From: Planctomycetaceae bacterium
Lineage (GTDB): Bacteria; Planctomycetota; Phycisphaerae; Phycisphaerales; UBA1924
Direction: 5' to 3'
Length of the DNA: 64,000 bases
Assembly: GCA_027487735.1 (NCBI GenBank)
Contig: JAIYDA010000001.1
Coordinates: 23,086-87,085, forward strand
Shown: positions 1-9,500 of the stretch, piece by piece
Numbering within the stretch: position 1 is the first letter of the stretch
Layout of the letters: every line of letters starts with the position of its first letter
Program-made: the position numbers and the translations under genes
The notes under the pieces: generated by a model
Told to the model about the DNA's origin: nothing
Databases searched by the model: none
What the model saw: only the letters and a program-made list of their open reading frames with translations

Positions 1-798
1 GCCCCAGCCGTTGTTGAGGCCCATGAGGATGCCAAACACCGCCGTGCCGTGGTTGTTGTCGTCGAAAGGATCGACACCAGCGGGACCAACCCGCACAATC
101 GGCGGCAAGTCTTCGTGGTTGGCATTGAAGCTGTACTCAACATTGCAGATCGTCGTGAAGCCGCCCAGGCCGCCCGGATAGCTCCAGAGCGACTGCACGC
201 CGTTGCCCAGCGGCGTGGCACGCAAGTAGCCCTGATTGGGGAAGAAGTCGGGCGGCAGCGGTGCCTGTGCGGGCAAGGGCATCGCGGTCGCGCGAGCCAC
301 GCCCGGCAGCGCGACGAGCGCGTCGATCACGCCCTCGACGGTCTGCCCAGCGTCGCCAAACACGAAGATGTACTCGTTGCGCAGATCGGGCAGAGGCTGC
401 ACGCCGCGCGTGTCGCCCCGCGCGATGCGAGCGGCGATGTTCTTGGTCCCGATCGTGCGGAGACGCTCGAGCTCTGCGTCGCTCACGTGGTGCATGCGAA
501 TCCACTCACCCGCGGGCAGCTTGCCCGCAAGCTCGCCACCAGGCCCGAGGGCACCCTCGCGCTCTTCGACAAGTTGACCATCAACCAGTCGCACGGCAAG
601 GCGATCGGCGAAGCGCACGATCACGCGGTCCTGCGCGACGCGACCACCAAAGGCCGCCACCGCCTGAGCACCCGCACCAGCCACGTTGGGCACGCTGGGC
701 ACTGCATTGGCCGCAACCGCAGCGGAGAGAAAGCCGCCCGAAAAGCTGGGAACACCGCCAGCCAGAACCACCAACGCGAGGGGAAAGCTCAGCCGCAT
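1..798 (-). CDS. Secreted subtilisin-like (S8) serine peptidase, C-terminus beyond the window
   Basis: Only the first 266 codons are present; the reading frame is still open at position 1. The ATG at 798 has AAGGAG five bases upstream, and the protein begins with a signal peptide of about 30 residues, so it is exported. The sequence NHGTAVFG with His250 matches the catalytic histidine block of S8 peptidases. The block that normally holds the catalytic aspartate reads TICNVEYSFNANHEDL, with Asn219 where related planctomycete enzymes have, from memory, an Asp. The serine block is outside the window. Residues 30-210 resemble the propeptide/linker of large planctomycete S8 proteins. The family call rests on the histidine block and the HEDL motif; activity is uncertain. 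Confidence 0.75.
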   Translation of the reverse strand, partial: MRLSFPLALVVLAGGVPSFSGGFLSAAVAANAVPSVPNVAGAGAQAVAAFGGRVAQDRVIVRFADRLAVRLVDGQLVEEREGALGPGGELAGKLPAGEWIRMHHVSDAELERLRTIGTKNIAARIARGDTRGVQPLPDLRNEYIFVFGDAGQTVEGVIDALVALPGVARATAMPLPAQAPLPPDFFPNQGYLRATPLGNGVQSLWSYPGGLGGFTTICNVEYSFNANHEDLPPIVRVGPAGVDPFDDNNHGTAVFGILMGLNNGWG

Positions 799-1084
799 GA
801 CAACTCCTTTTTCAACTCATTGGCCCAACGACATTCAAAAGAATACCGCCGATTTCGGCTGAACGCAATGGATTTCGGGCTGGCGGCTGCGCGAAGATTG
901 TGCGAGGGTGAACGCGTGACCAAGGAAGACCCTTGGGCTCGCCCGGGTGCGGGCTGAAACGCCCGCACTGTCGTGCTCGTTGCCGCACTCAGCACCGCAC
1001 GCCAGACCCGCTCGTGACCAGCGGCTGGTTTCCGGGCCCGTCGCTTGCCCGCACGAGGGTCTGGGCTATCATCCCCGCTTCGCC

Positions 1085-1159
1085 GGCCCCATCGTCTAGC
1101 CCGGCCTAGGACGTTAGGTTCTCATCCTAAAAACTGGGGTTCGAATCCCCATGGGGTCA
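1085..1159 (+). tRNA. tRNA-Glu (anticodon CTC)
   Basis: A complete cloverleaf can be drawn. The acceptor stem GGCCCCA (1085-1091) pairs with TGGGGTC (1152-1158) and A1159 is the discriminator base. The anticodon stem TTAGG/CCTAA encloses the loop TTCTCAT, which puts CTC in the anticodon position. The T arm is TGGGG-TTCGAAT-CCCCA. No CCA is encoded. It reads glutamate codon GAG, the preferred one in this GC-rich genome. A terminator hairpin follows three bases later. Confidence 0.95.
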
Positions 1160-1162
1160 TTG

Positions 1163-1186
1163 CCCCCGCTTCGGCGGGGGTTTTTT
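1163..1186 (+). terminator. Intrinsic terminator of tRNA-Glu
   Basis: CCCCCGC and GCGGGGG form a perfect 7-bp stem around a TTCG tetraloop, directly followed by six T residues. It sits four bases behind the tRNA. Confidence 0.92.
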
Positions 1187-1189
1187 CTT

Positions 1190-1850
1190 GTCCCACTGAA
1201 TCACATGCGGTGCCACTTCGTGACACAACCCCATGCGTCGCCGCGGCTTGTGCCGATCGCCTTGGCGCTCGTGGTTTGTTGGTGTCACGCGGTGGGTGCG
1301 CTTGTGCTGCCGGTTTTGTTGCCGCCAGCGTTTGTGGAGTGGGCTGATTCTCGCCGTGGGTGATGCCAGCGACAAGGTCGAATTGGGCATCGGTGGCGTG
1401 CTTCGGAGTGCCGCGCGGCGACGGTCAGGTCCACGTTGTGAGCAGCACTGTGCTGTTGAGCCACTGATGGGGGAATAGGCAAACATGCGGAGAGGTCTGT
1501 GAGCCTTCCATCGCTTGGGTGATGAACTGGTACAAGGCATGCACCTTCGCGTTCGCAGCCTCGTCGCTCCACGAAATCTGCTCGCATGCGTTGAGCAAAG
1601 AACAGCACTTGTCATGCGGGTGCTGGAACTCGTGGGTTGCCCACGAGACCTGCTCCGCTATGGTCCGCCTTCGTCTGCTGCATCGTCACCCACCGCTATC
1701 ACGGGCGTTGCCTTAGGCACGAACCGTGGGGGCATGGGCATGTCAGCTGGCTTCCGAAACACCACGCCAGCCGCGCAGCTTCGGGCTGCACATCGCCTAG
1801 CCACTGCGGCTATTTGAAGCATTCAGGTGCGATTGTGTGTCTTTGCCTAT
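1190..1850. other. Gene-poor stretch with eroded coding traces
   Basis: No intact gene is convincing here. The minus strand carries the broken small frame described at 1425-1741. Downstream of it, minus-strand frames between about 1190 and 1400 stay open but give low-complexity Ala/Pro/Thr-rich sequence with no recognisable family. No second tRNA, repeat or transposase trace was seen. The stretch lies between a tRNA and the terminator of the neighbouring peptidase gene. Confidence 0.5.
1425..1741 (-). pseudogene. Possible frameshifted small protein gene
   Basis: Reading the minus strand from the ATG at 1741 gives a normal-looking start (MPMPPRFVPKATPVIAVGDD and on to DEGGP) that ends at a TAG near 1660. 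Shifting the frame by one base at that point continues without a stop to the TGA at 1425, through IAEQVSWATHEF, CCSLLNACEQISW and ANAKVHALYQFITQAM. The composition of the second part (mixed hydrophobic, aromatic and charged residues, G/C-rich third positions) looks like genuine protein rather than chance translation. The span of 317 bases is one short of a multiple of three, which fits a single-base loss. I do not recognise the family. It could also be a sequencing error in a real gene, or chance. Confidence 0.3.
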
Positions 1851-1881
1851 GCAAAGCAACCCCGCTTGGCAGCGGGGTTGC
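1851..1881 (-). terminator. Intrinsic terminator of the metallopeptidase gene
   Basis: On the minus strand GCAACCCCGCT pairs perfectly over 11 bp with AGCGGGGTTGC around a four-base loop, followed by TTTGC. It lies about 55 bases past the stop codon at 1936. The T tract is short, but the stem is strong. Confidence 0.75.
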
Positions 1882-1935
1882 GCGCGTGTGTTGCGCGCGA
1901 GCGCAGATGGGAGAGCACGTGGATCTGGCAGTGCG

Positions 1936-3783
1936 CTATTGCACAATCGCTGCTGCGCCGTCAGCACTCTTGAGGAGGCACGGGTTGCTGAGAAGGACCG
2001 CTCCTCCATTCGATGCGGTTTCGTCGTAAGTGCCGCTGAAGATTTGCACGTCGGCGAAGGCGGTGCCGCCTTGCACTTGGGCGACGGCGGTGCGGACACG
2101 GCCGTAGGGGTTGTAGCGTGTGCCCCCGCCGCCATTGCCTTGCTGCGCCCAGACCCAAGACCGCGAGGCGGCGATGCGAGCCTGCGAGGCAAAGTCCTTG
2201 GTATTGAGAATGAGGAACGCGACGTGGCTATTGGAGTCGCCAATGAGGCGGTTCGGGCAGCCGAAGGGCGTGACATAGGTGATAGAGCTGTTGGACCAGT
2301 ATGGCAGCAGCGTGCTGGCGCTGCAGCCGTCGCCCGGGCCATAGGCCATGGTGGTGTGCCAGTAATCGGTGCAAAAGACGCGATCGCAGGAGATGACCTT
2401 GCCGTGCGGATTGGCGGTGACGGCGGAGCAGCTTGACGGCGGTGTCTGCGCGACGTCATGGCACGCACCGAGGTTGTGACCGAGCTCGTGGGCGAAGATG
2501 TCGCCGACGAGCGGGAGACTACCGGTGCGAGCGTTGACGGAGAAGCCCGAGTCACCGCTTTGAATACTCGCACCGGTGGAAGGTCGGTACGCGACGCCAA
2601 GCGTGTTTCCCCAGGTCGATTGCCTGATCAAAGCGACAAGATCGGCGCGATACGTGTCTCGAAGCGAGTGGATGTTGTCCATAAACCCCTGTGGATCGGG
2701 AGAACTTGGTTCGCAACCGTTTGGTGGGGTGGGGCAACCGATGACTGTCGTGCTTCTATAGGCCAGGCGGTCGAGGTCGATCCCGCCGTCTGCGTCCTCG
2801 TTGTATTGCGCTGCGTCCCAGTCGGCGGCCATCAGTCGCATGGTCGCACCGGTGCCTGAGTTGGAGTGCCGAAGGTTCATGTCGGCGATGCACGCTTCGG
2901 CTTGCGCAAAGAATGCAGCAGGATTCTGTCCATACCCAGCGCGAGCCTCCGCCGTGCAGATGACCATGACATCGATCGTGCCCACAGGGTCGGTTGGCGC
3001 GGAGCGAGTGGTGAAGCCGCCGCCAGAGGGCGCCGGGGTATCGCTAGCCTCGCCCGCGGGCGTCGAAGCGAGTGGATTCATGCTGCACCCATTCGCGCAG
3101 GTGCCGCACTGGTGCGGAGGAAGGACGTCGCCTTGCTTTGCAAGCGTGTGCCCCGCGGGCGTGGCTTCGAACGCGGGCATGTATTGCACTTCGTAGCGGC
3201 GCTTGTTCTGATAGTCGCGCAGCGTGATGAAGACCGTGTCGTCGTAGCGCACAAGGATGAAGTCGCTCGCGGCGACGCCCGCGATCTGGCCGAACCAGGT
3301 GTAGCGTGTGTCGGTTCGATGCTCGCACTTGACGAAGGCGAGTTCGACGACTTCGCCATCGAGCAGAGGCATCGCGACGCGAGGCTGCTGGTCGGGCTTC
3401 AGCTGATCGAGCGTTGCAAAGTCAAACGACACGCGGACGCCGCGGCTTTGGTAAGGCAGCAACGCATCGCCCGGCTCTTCGACATTCGCGATGCCCGCGA
3501 AGAGCGAGGGCAGCGTCTCGAGGTCGTCGGTGGGTGCGAAGGCTTGGGCGTAGTTGAGAAAGCCCTGCGAGCCTTGGATGGTCGCTTCGCGATCTTGCTT
3601 GCGGACCTCGCTCATCAGCTTCGCCGACGCTGGGTCGAGATCGCGGGCGCGGTCCTGGGCGGTGGCGTTGGTTGCGCAGACGAAACTTGAGAACGCAAGG
3701 CAAGCGCAGAGGGCGATGCGGGTGATATGGGCGGAATGGGCAAGCCGACTGCGGCGTGCGGTGGGACTGGCATGGGTGGTCAT
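1936..3783 (-). CDS. Secreted reprolysin-like (M12-type) zinc metallopeptidase
   Basis: A 615-residue exported peptidase. The ATG at 3783 follows GGAG with eight bases between, and gives a signal peptide ending near ATA-QDR; an in-frame start 54 bases upstream would put extra residues before it. HELGHNLGACHD at residues 432-443 is the extended zinc motif HExxHxxGxxHD of metzincins, and HTTMAYG further on supplies the Met-turn. The last 65 residues (GGTRYNPYGRVRTAV, then FADVQIFSGTYDETA) resemble one or two rungs of the right-handed beta-helix often found C-terminally in planctomycete secreted proteins, here cut very short. It lies 54 bp downstream of the collagen-like gene on the same strand, so the two may be co-transcribed. 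The substrate is unknown. Confidence 0.85.
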   Translation of the reverse strand: MTTHASPTARRSRLAHSAHITRIALCACLAFSSFVCATNATAQDRARDLDPASAKLMSEVRKQDREATIQGSQGFLNYAQAFAPTDDLETLPSLFAGIANVEEPGDALLPYQSRGVRVSFDFATLDQLKPDQQPRVAMPLLDGEVVELAFVKCEHRTDTRYTWFGQIAGVAASDFILVRYDDTVFITLRDYQNKRRYEVQYMPAFEATPAGHTLAKQGDVLPPHQCGTCANGCSMNPLASTPAGEASDTPAPSGGGFTTRSAPTDPVGTIDVMVICTAEARAGYGQNPAAFFAQAEACIADMNLRHSNSGTGATMRLMAADWDAAQYNEDADGGIDLDRLAYRSTTVIGCPTPPNGCEPSSPDPQGFMDNIHSLRDTYRADLVALIRQSTWGNTLGVAYRPSTGASIQSGDSGFSVNARTGSLPLVGDIFAHELGHNLGACHDVAQTPPSSCSAVTANPHGKVISCDRVFCTDYWHTTMAYGPGDGCSASTLLPYWSNSSITYVTPFGCPNRLIGDSNSHVAFLILNTKDFASQARIAASRSWVWAQQGNGGGGTRYNPYGRVRTAVAQVQGGTAFADVQIFSGTYDETASNGGAVLLSNPCLLKSADGAAAIVQ

Positions 3784-3837
3784 GGGTGTGCTCCGAGCGG
3801 ATGCTGAATGAAGGGATGTTTGCACGATGCGGAGCAA

Positions 3838-5631
3838 TCACTGCAGGTTGACGAGCACGAGCACTAGGCCCGTCTCTTCGTCAAGGGCAGACATCGCCTT
3901 GCCCACGGTCGCGCCGGGTGCCCGGTCGCGATCGCTGACCTTCATCGCATAGCCAGGAAGGTCGCTGGTGGTCAGCAGATCACCCGGCTGAATCTTGCCG
4001 TTCGCAGTCGTTGCCTTCACATACACGCGGCCGGTCATCGCCACCTTGTGCTTGCCGTCCATCACGCCGTCTTGACCCATGTGGATGCCGGGGGCGACGC
4101 CGTTGGCGCCGCTGATGATGCCGGCGACCTTGCTGTCATACGCGCTGGTGCTGGGCATGAGCTCGCCGGGGTTGGCCGGGTCAATCACCATGAGCGTGCC
4201 GGGCTCGATCTCGGTGCTCTGGGAGTTGAAGCCTTCGACGAGGTCGGCACCGCCGCGGATTTCGAGGACGTTGACGCTGAACTTGGTGACGCCCTGAACC
4301 GACAGCACATCTGGCGAGTAGATGATGCGTGCGCCAAAGTCGCCCTGGTTCGGTGCGGCATGAAAGTCAAGAAGTGCGAAGCCATTGCTTCCCACGATCT
4401 CGACTGCGCCTGCCCCGGTCCCGTTGACGGCGTCCGTGCCCATGTGGACACCCGATACCGTCGGAAGACCGTTGACGAGACCTCGGACGTGCAACGCACT
4501 TTGCGGGGCATTCGTGCCGATGCCGACGTTGTTGTTGCCGTTCACCGTGATGGCAGAAGGGCCAGAACCACTCTGAATGTGAATGGACTTGCCGGCAGTG
4601 TGTCGGATGACAAGGTCGTCACGAACGGCGCTCTGGCTGAAGAAGGTCGTCGCTGAAGCAATGCCGATTTCCGTGACCGCGCCACCCGCCTGCTTGATTT
4701 GGAAGACTGGGTCTCCGGCGGCTTCCACGCGGGTGTTGCCACGCACATCGAGCAGGAATCCCGTCGTCGGCGCGTTGGTACCGATGCCGACACCACCAGT
4801 CACACCGCTGATGTAGAAGTCGTTCGCCGACACACCCGAGCGACCCAGGGCAAACGGATTGCGCACGCCTCCGGTCGTGCCGCCAGCATTGAGGTCCCAG
4901 CCGCCGGTGAATGGATCATCACGGAAGGACATGGGGCCCGAGACAACGAAGCCAAGGCCGCTGGTTGCTCTGGCGTGCAGGGCTGCCTGAGGATTGCTGG
5001 TGCCGATGCCCACGCGGCCAGCGTTGTAGATCGCGTTGGCTCCGCTGAGAGTAAAGGGCGATGCCCCAGCTGGGCCAGCAGGGCCAGTTGCGCCCGTGGC
5101 CCCGGCAGGCCCAGTGGCACCTTGCGGGCCGGTGGCACCTGCTGCGCCCGTCAGACCGATCGGGCCTTGCGGGCCAGTGGCCCCAGTGAGACCTGCCGGC
5201 CCCTGCGGACCCTGCGGGCCCTGAGCCCCCGGCACGCCATTGAGCGCAAAGAGCGCAAAGGGCACCGACGTGAGCTTCTGGCGTGGCGCGAGCACTTCGT
5301 AGGCTCCGCTTCCCGCGGGGTTGCGCACTTCGATCTCCAGCCAGCGGTCCTGGTTTGTGCTAAACGGCGCTGCGCCAAAGTCGAGCTCAGCGTTGAACTT
5401 TCCTGCGACGATGGGCGTTGCCAGCGCGGTCAGCGTCGTGCCGATCTGCGTGCCGCCAGAGGCTGCGTCCCACAGCGAAAAGCGAATGTCCGCGTCGCCA
5501 GTCGCGGCGATGCCAGCGACATCGAGCTGGCCCTGATAGGTAAATGCCGTTGTCACCTGAGCAACCGCAAACTGGCTGCCGGCAGCGAGAACGAGGGCGG
5601 AAGCGAGGGCACGAATCTTGTGAGTACGCAC
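3838..5631 (-). CDS. Secreted collagen-like repeat protein
   Basis: A protein of about 597 residues. I chose the GTG at 5631 because GAGGAG lies seven bases upstream; the TTG at 5637 would sit almost on top of that site. The signal peptide ends near FAVAQ. Residues about 30-130 form a globular head with the FTYQGQL start common in such proteins. About 20 Gly-X-Y triplets ([14 protein letters not shown], residues 132-191) should form a collagen-like triple helix. GRVGIGT-type motifs, repeated three or four times with NPQAALH- or [12 protein letters not shown] ends, resemble trimeric phage-tail/pilus fibre repeats. The C-terminal part ([21 protein letters not shown]) is a conserved fibre-tip type domain. 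Likely a trimeric surface or matrix fibre. The DNA repeats are GC-rich and could vary in copy number. Confidence 0.85.
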   Translation of the reverse strand: MRTHKIRALASALVLAAGSQFAVAQVTTAFTYQGQLDVAGIAATGDADIRFSLWDAASGGTQIGTTLTALATPIVAGKFNAELDFGAAPFSTNQDRWLEIEVRNPAGSGAYEVLAPRQKLTSVPFALFALNGVPGAQGPQGPQGPAGLTGATGPQGPIGLTGAAGATGPQGATGPAGATGATGPAGPAGASPFTLSGANAIYNAGRVGIGTSNPQAALHARATSGLGFVVSGPMSFRDDPFTGGWDLNAGGTTGGVRNPFALGRSGVSANDFYISGVTGGVGIGTNAPTTGFLLDVRGNTRVEAAGDPVFQIKQAGGAVTEIGIASATTFFSQSAVRDDLVIRHTAGKSIHIQSGSGPSAITVNGNNNVGIGTNAPQSALHVRGLVNGLPTVSGVHMGTDAVNGTGAGAVEIVGSNGFALLDFHAAPNQGDFGARIIYSPDVLSVQGVTKFSVNVLEIRGGADLVEGFNSQSTEIEPGTLMVIDPANPGELMPSTSAYDSKVAGIISGANGVAPGIHMGQDGVMDGKHKVAMTGRVYVKATTANGKIQPGDLLTTSDLPGYAMKVSDRDRAPGATVGKAMSALDEETGLVLVLVNLQ

Positions 5632-5850
5632 GGGCAATCTCCTCAGTGGGGACGAAACGTTGGCGGTCTACCGCTTGCTGCCGGGGCGAGAATCGCACGC
5701 CCCACACGGTCATCCACGAAGGATGCCCGGGGGAGAGAGCACGAATATTCAGATTTGTCGTGGAAAGCTGATCCTCCCACGCCCAAAGGCACGTAGTTCT
5801 CTGTGGGACGCCGCTTCTTCTGGCGGTGCCCCGTCCAAGAATGCCTCGCG

Positions 5851-6417
5851 ATGCACACACCCGCTTCCATCACCGAGGTTCTTGCCAACGCACGCCCGGG
5901 CGAGCCATCCTCGACCGATATGCTGATTCCGCTCGTGTATGACGAGCTGCGGATGCTCGCAGCGAGCTACCTGAAACGCGACGACGCGTACACCCTGCAG
6001 CCCACAGCGTTGGTGCACGAGGCCTTCATCAAGCTCGTCGGGCGCGATCGCGAATGGGCCGGGATGGACCACTTCAAGGCCGTCGCAGCCAAAGCAATGC
6101 GGCAGGTGCTGGTCGATCGCTATCGGGCCCGCAGCGCCATCAAGCGAGGCGGCACCGACAGGCAGCGCGCGGTGGGCGTCTCGATCGAATCGCTCGGTGT
6201 CGAGTCTGCCACGCTCGACATGCAGGTGCAACACCTCGATGAACTGCTCACCCTGCTCGCGCAGAGCTCGCCTCGCGTGGCGAACATCGCCGAGATGCGC
6301 CTGTTCGGCGGCATGGAGATCGAGCAGATGGCTCGCGTGCTGGGGGTCTCGGAGATGACCGTGAAGCGCGACTGGCAGGTGGCGCGGGCATGGCTTGCGG
6401 CAAAAGTGCAGGAGTAG
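5851..6417 (+). CDS. ECF-type RNA polymerase sigma factor (TIGR02999-like)
   Basis: About 188 residues from the ATG at 5851, which has only a weak AAGA upstream. Region 2 shows YDELRMLAASYLKRD and the sequence TLQPTALVHEAFIKLVG, the signature of the planctomycete-abundant sigma-70 X6/TIGR02999 group. FKAVAAKAMRQVLVDRYRAR follows, and region 4 contains MEIEQMARVLGVSEMTVKRDW, a helix-turn-helix for the -35 element. No anti-sigma gene adjoins it. The next gene is a large transmembrane kinase with the same orientation, a pairing common in planctomycetes, suggesting that kinase signalling and the sigma factor work together; that link is inference. Divergent from the collagen-like gene. Confidence 0.9.
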   Translation: MHTPASITEVLANARPGEPSSTDMLIPLVYDELRMLAASYLKRDDAYTLQPTALVHEAFIKLVGRDREWAGMDHFKAVAAKAMRQVLVDRYRARSAIKRGGTDRQRAVGVSIESLGVESATLDMQVQHLDELLTLLAQSSPRVANIAEMRLFGGMEIEQMARVLGVSEMTVKRDWQVARAWLAAKVQE

Positions 6418-6476
6418 AAAGTGCAAAATTCGAAAGTGCAAGATTCGAAAGTGCAAGATTCGAAAGTGCAAGAGTA
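6417..6476 (+). repeat. 15-bp tandem repeat, four copies
   Basis: Four head-to-tail units at 6417-6431, 6432-6446, 6447-6461 and 6462-6476; the consensus is GAAAGTGCAAGATTC. The unit resembles the very 3' end of the sigma gene (CAAAAGTGCAGGAGTAG), so it probably arose by slippage from it. If the kinase were translated from far upstream the repeat would read as a KCKIR pentapeptide ladder, but I place the kinase start after it. Confidence 0.95.
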
Positions 6477-6511
6477 ACCGCTTGACCGACGAGCCCGCCC
6501 AACCCAGGCCC

Positions 6512-9500
6512 ATGCCGCCCCCCGCGACCACGCCCGAGGGCTCCACGCTCGATCGCGCAGCCGAGGTGTTTCATCGCGTCCGCCTGCTCGGGCTCGCGCA
6601 GCGCGACGAGGCGATCGCCGCCGCATGCCAGAACGACGCGTCGCTCGAGGCGACCGTGCGCCTGCTGCTCAAGGGCGACAACGCGGCCTTGCCCGTCGAA
6701 CGACTCGCCGACGACATCCGCGCCGTGCATGAGGTGCTGAACCTGGAGGGCGCCACGGCTGGGCATTCCTCCGCGCTCTTCAAGGCCGACGGCACACACA
6801 TCGGGCCTTATCGCCTGCTCGAGCGCATCGGCGAGGGCGGGTTTGGTATCGTGTTCATGGCTGCGCAGGAGCATCCGGTGCGACGGCGTGTCGCGCTCAA
6901 GGTCGTCAAGCTGGGCATGGACACCAAGCAGGTCGTCGCTCGCTTCGAAGCCGAGCGGCAGGCCCTTGCGCTCATGGACCATCCGTGCATCGCACGCGTG
7001 TTTGATGGCGGCGCAACGCCCACGGGCAGGCCCTACTTCGTGATGGAGCTGGTGCGGGGCGTGCCAATCACCGAATACTGCGACAGCCACAAGCTCGGCC
7101 TGCGAGGTCGACTCGGGCTCGTCTCGCAGGTGTGCAACGCGCTGCAGCACGCACACCAACGTGGCGTCATTCACCGCGACATCAAGCCCAGCAATGTGCT
7201 GGTCGTTGCCGAGAACGGCGCGCCCACGCCCAAGATCATCGACTTTGGTATCGCGAAGGCAACCACAGGCCGACTGACCGACCGCACGCTCTTTACCGAG
7301 CTGCGCCAGATGATCGGCACGCCCGCCTACATGAGCCCTGAGCAAGCAGGGCAAACCAGCGAGGACGTTGACACCCGCACCGATGTTTACGCCGTGGGCG
7401 TGCTGCTCTACGAACTGCTCACCGGCGCTACGCCCTTTGACTCCAAACGCCTCGCCTCCGCCGCCTACGGCGAGATCCAGCGGATCATCCGCGAGGAAGA
7501 CCCACCCAAGCCCAGCACGCGCGTCGCCAGCAAGCCCGGCACGCTCATCGGCGTCGCCGAGAAACGCGCAACCGCGCCGACGAAGCTCAGCACCACCATC
7601 CAGGGCGAACTCGACTGGATCGTCATGAAGGCGATGGAGAAGGACCGCACGCGCCGGTACGACTCCGCCGGAGCCTTCGCGGCCGACATCGAGCGTTACC
7701 TCACGGGCCACGCCGTCAGCGCCGCGCCGCCCGGGCGCGCGTATCTCGTTCGCAAGTTTGTTCGTCGCAATCGCGGCGCGGTGATCGCTGGCGGGCTGCT
7801 GACCCTCGCGGTGCTGGCGGGGCTGGCCGGCACGAGCGTGGGCCTGGTGCGCACCGAGCGAGAGCGCAAGGTGGCCGTTCGCGAGAGGGAGCGAGCGGAT
7901 CTGAACGCCGGACAGGCTCGCGAGGCGGAATCCCTCGCCACACGCCAGGCGTATTCCGCCAGCATGCTCTCGGCCTCGGCGGCGATCAACAACGTGCAGT
8001 TCGCCGCGGCGGGGTCTTTTCTCGAAGCCGCGCCGCAGTCGCTTCGCGGGTGGGAGTGGCGGCTGCTGCACGCGCGGCTTGATACGTCGATCCGGGCGTT
8101 CCCGACCACGAGTGCTTCGAGTGGCTTGCCGTTGCTTCCCCAGTTCTACGGACTGCACGTCCACCCAGACGGTCAGTCTCTCTTCACGACCGATCGCCAC
8201 GCCGACCCGGCGGCTCAACGCTGGAGTGTGAAGACCGGGGAACTGCTTCAGTCCTTTGCGCGGCTGAGTCTGCCGACCACGCAGCCGCCGCTCATGGTCG
8301 AGACGCTGCTCTCGGCCGACGGCTCACGTCTGTGGCTCCACGCGATACCCCAGTCACAAAGGGTCGACTTCGTGCTCGAGACGTGGGATGTTGCCTCCGG
8401 CGCTCGCGTCGATCGTGCCACCTTTGCGCCGCCGCACTTTCCGGGGCTCGAGGTGCGCGTTTCTCCTGATGCGACACGGGTGCTCTTTCAACCCCTCGAT
8501 GCGGCGACGTGGACACTGACAGACACGGCCGGCCGCGTCCAGGCCACTTCCACCGCGAGCCAGATGGCGATCCATGAAACTATGCCGTTCAGCCACGACG
8601 GCAAACGCGTCGTGGGGTTTGACCGAGACTACCGCACGATGACGATCTCCGACGCGCAGTCACTCGCGCCGCTGTCAACGGTGCCGCTCGGATCGGCGAT
8701 GGTGATGAAGACCGCCTTTTCTCAGGACGAGCGCTGGCTCGCACTCGCCGTTGATGGCGGCTTCGCGCAGGTCTTTGACACGGCCGCGAGCCCGCCGACA
8801 TCTGTGCGGATGCCGCACCCGGCCCGCGTGGGCAATGTGGCGTTCTCGCCCGATGCATCGGTGCTTGCCACCGTCGCCGAAGATCGTGCGATACGTGTCT
8901 GGGATCGCGCAAGCGGCGAGCTGCTGGCGACCTATCCAAGCCCGTCACTGATCAACGCTCCGCTGGCGATTCTGCCCGATGGCAAGACGGTCGTGGGGCA
9001 GGAGACCGACGGCCACGTGCGATTCTGGGATCTCACGGCGGAGCAAACGCGCGTGCTCCGTGGGCACACCAGCATCGTCAGCAACGCGATGTTCGTCCCC
9101 AACAACCCAGCCGGGCTCATCATCTCGGGCGGCTGGGACGGCCAATCCGGCTCGGCGCGTTCGCTGCGGCTGTGGGATGAGGACTCGGGCGAGCTCGTCA
9201 CGACGCTCGATGGCCCGTCGACGGGCATGATCCAGCTGCAGCATCTCGCCTGCTCGCGCGATGGCACGCGGGCCGTGGCCGCATGGGGCAGCCCCCTCGT
9301 TGAGCACCGGCAGGTGGCGTTGCTCGATCTGCAAACGGGCCAGAGGCTGTGGACCAGACAGGCTCCCCAGGACGGTCCCGTGCTCTTTGTCGCCATTGCG
9401 CCCGACACATCGGCGGTGTATATCGCCGAGCGTGCGAGCTTCGGCACGGTCGATGGACAGGGGTACCAGCTCAACCTCCTCGACCCCGCCAGCGGCGAGA

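Noticed and set aside
1190..1850. Search for an integrase or transposase remnant next to tRNA-Glu
   Set aside because: No motif of tyrosine recombinases (R...HxxR...Y) or DDE transposases could be seen in any frame.
5060..5240. Repeated GGCCCCTGCGGACC-type sequence considered as a mobile repeat
   Set aside because: It is the in-frame DNA of the Gly-X-Y collagen triplets.
6248..8218. Long minus-strand frame opposite the kinase gene
   Set aside because: Shadow of the kinase and sigma reading frames; no recognisable motif, and the other strand has full kinase motifs.
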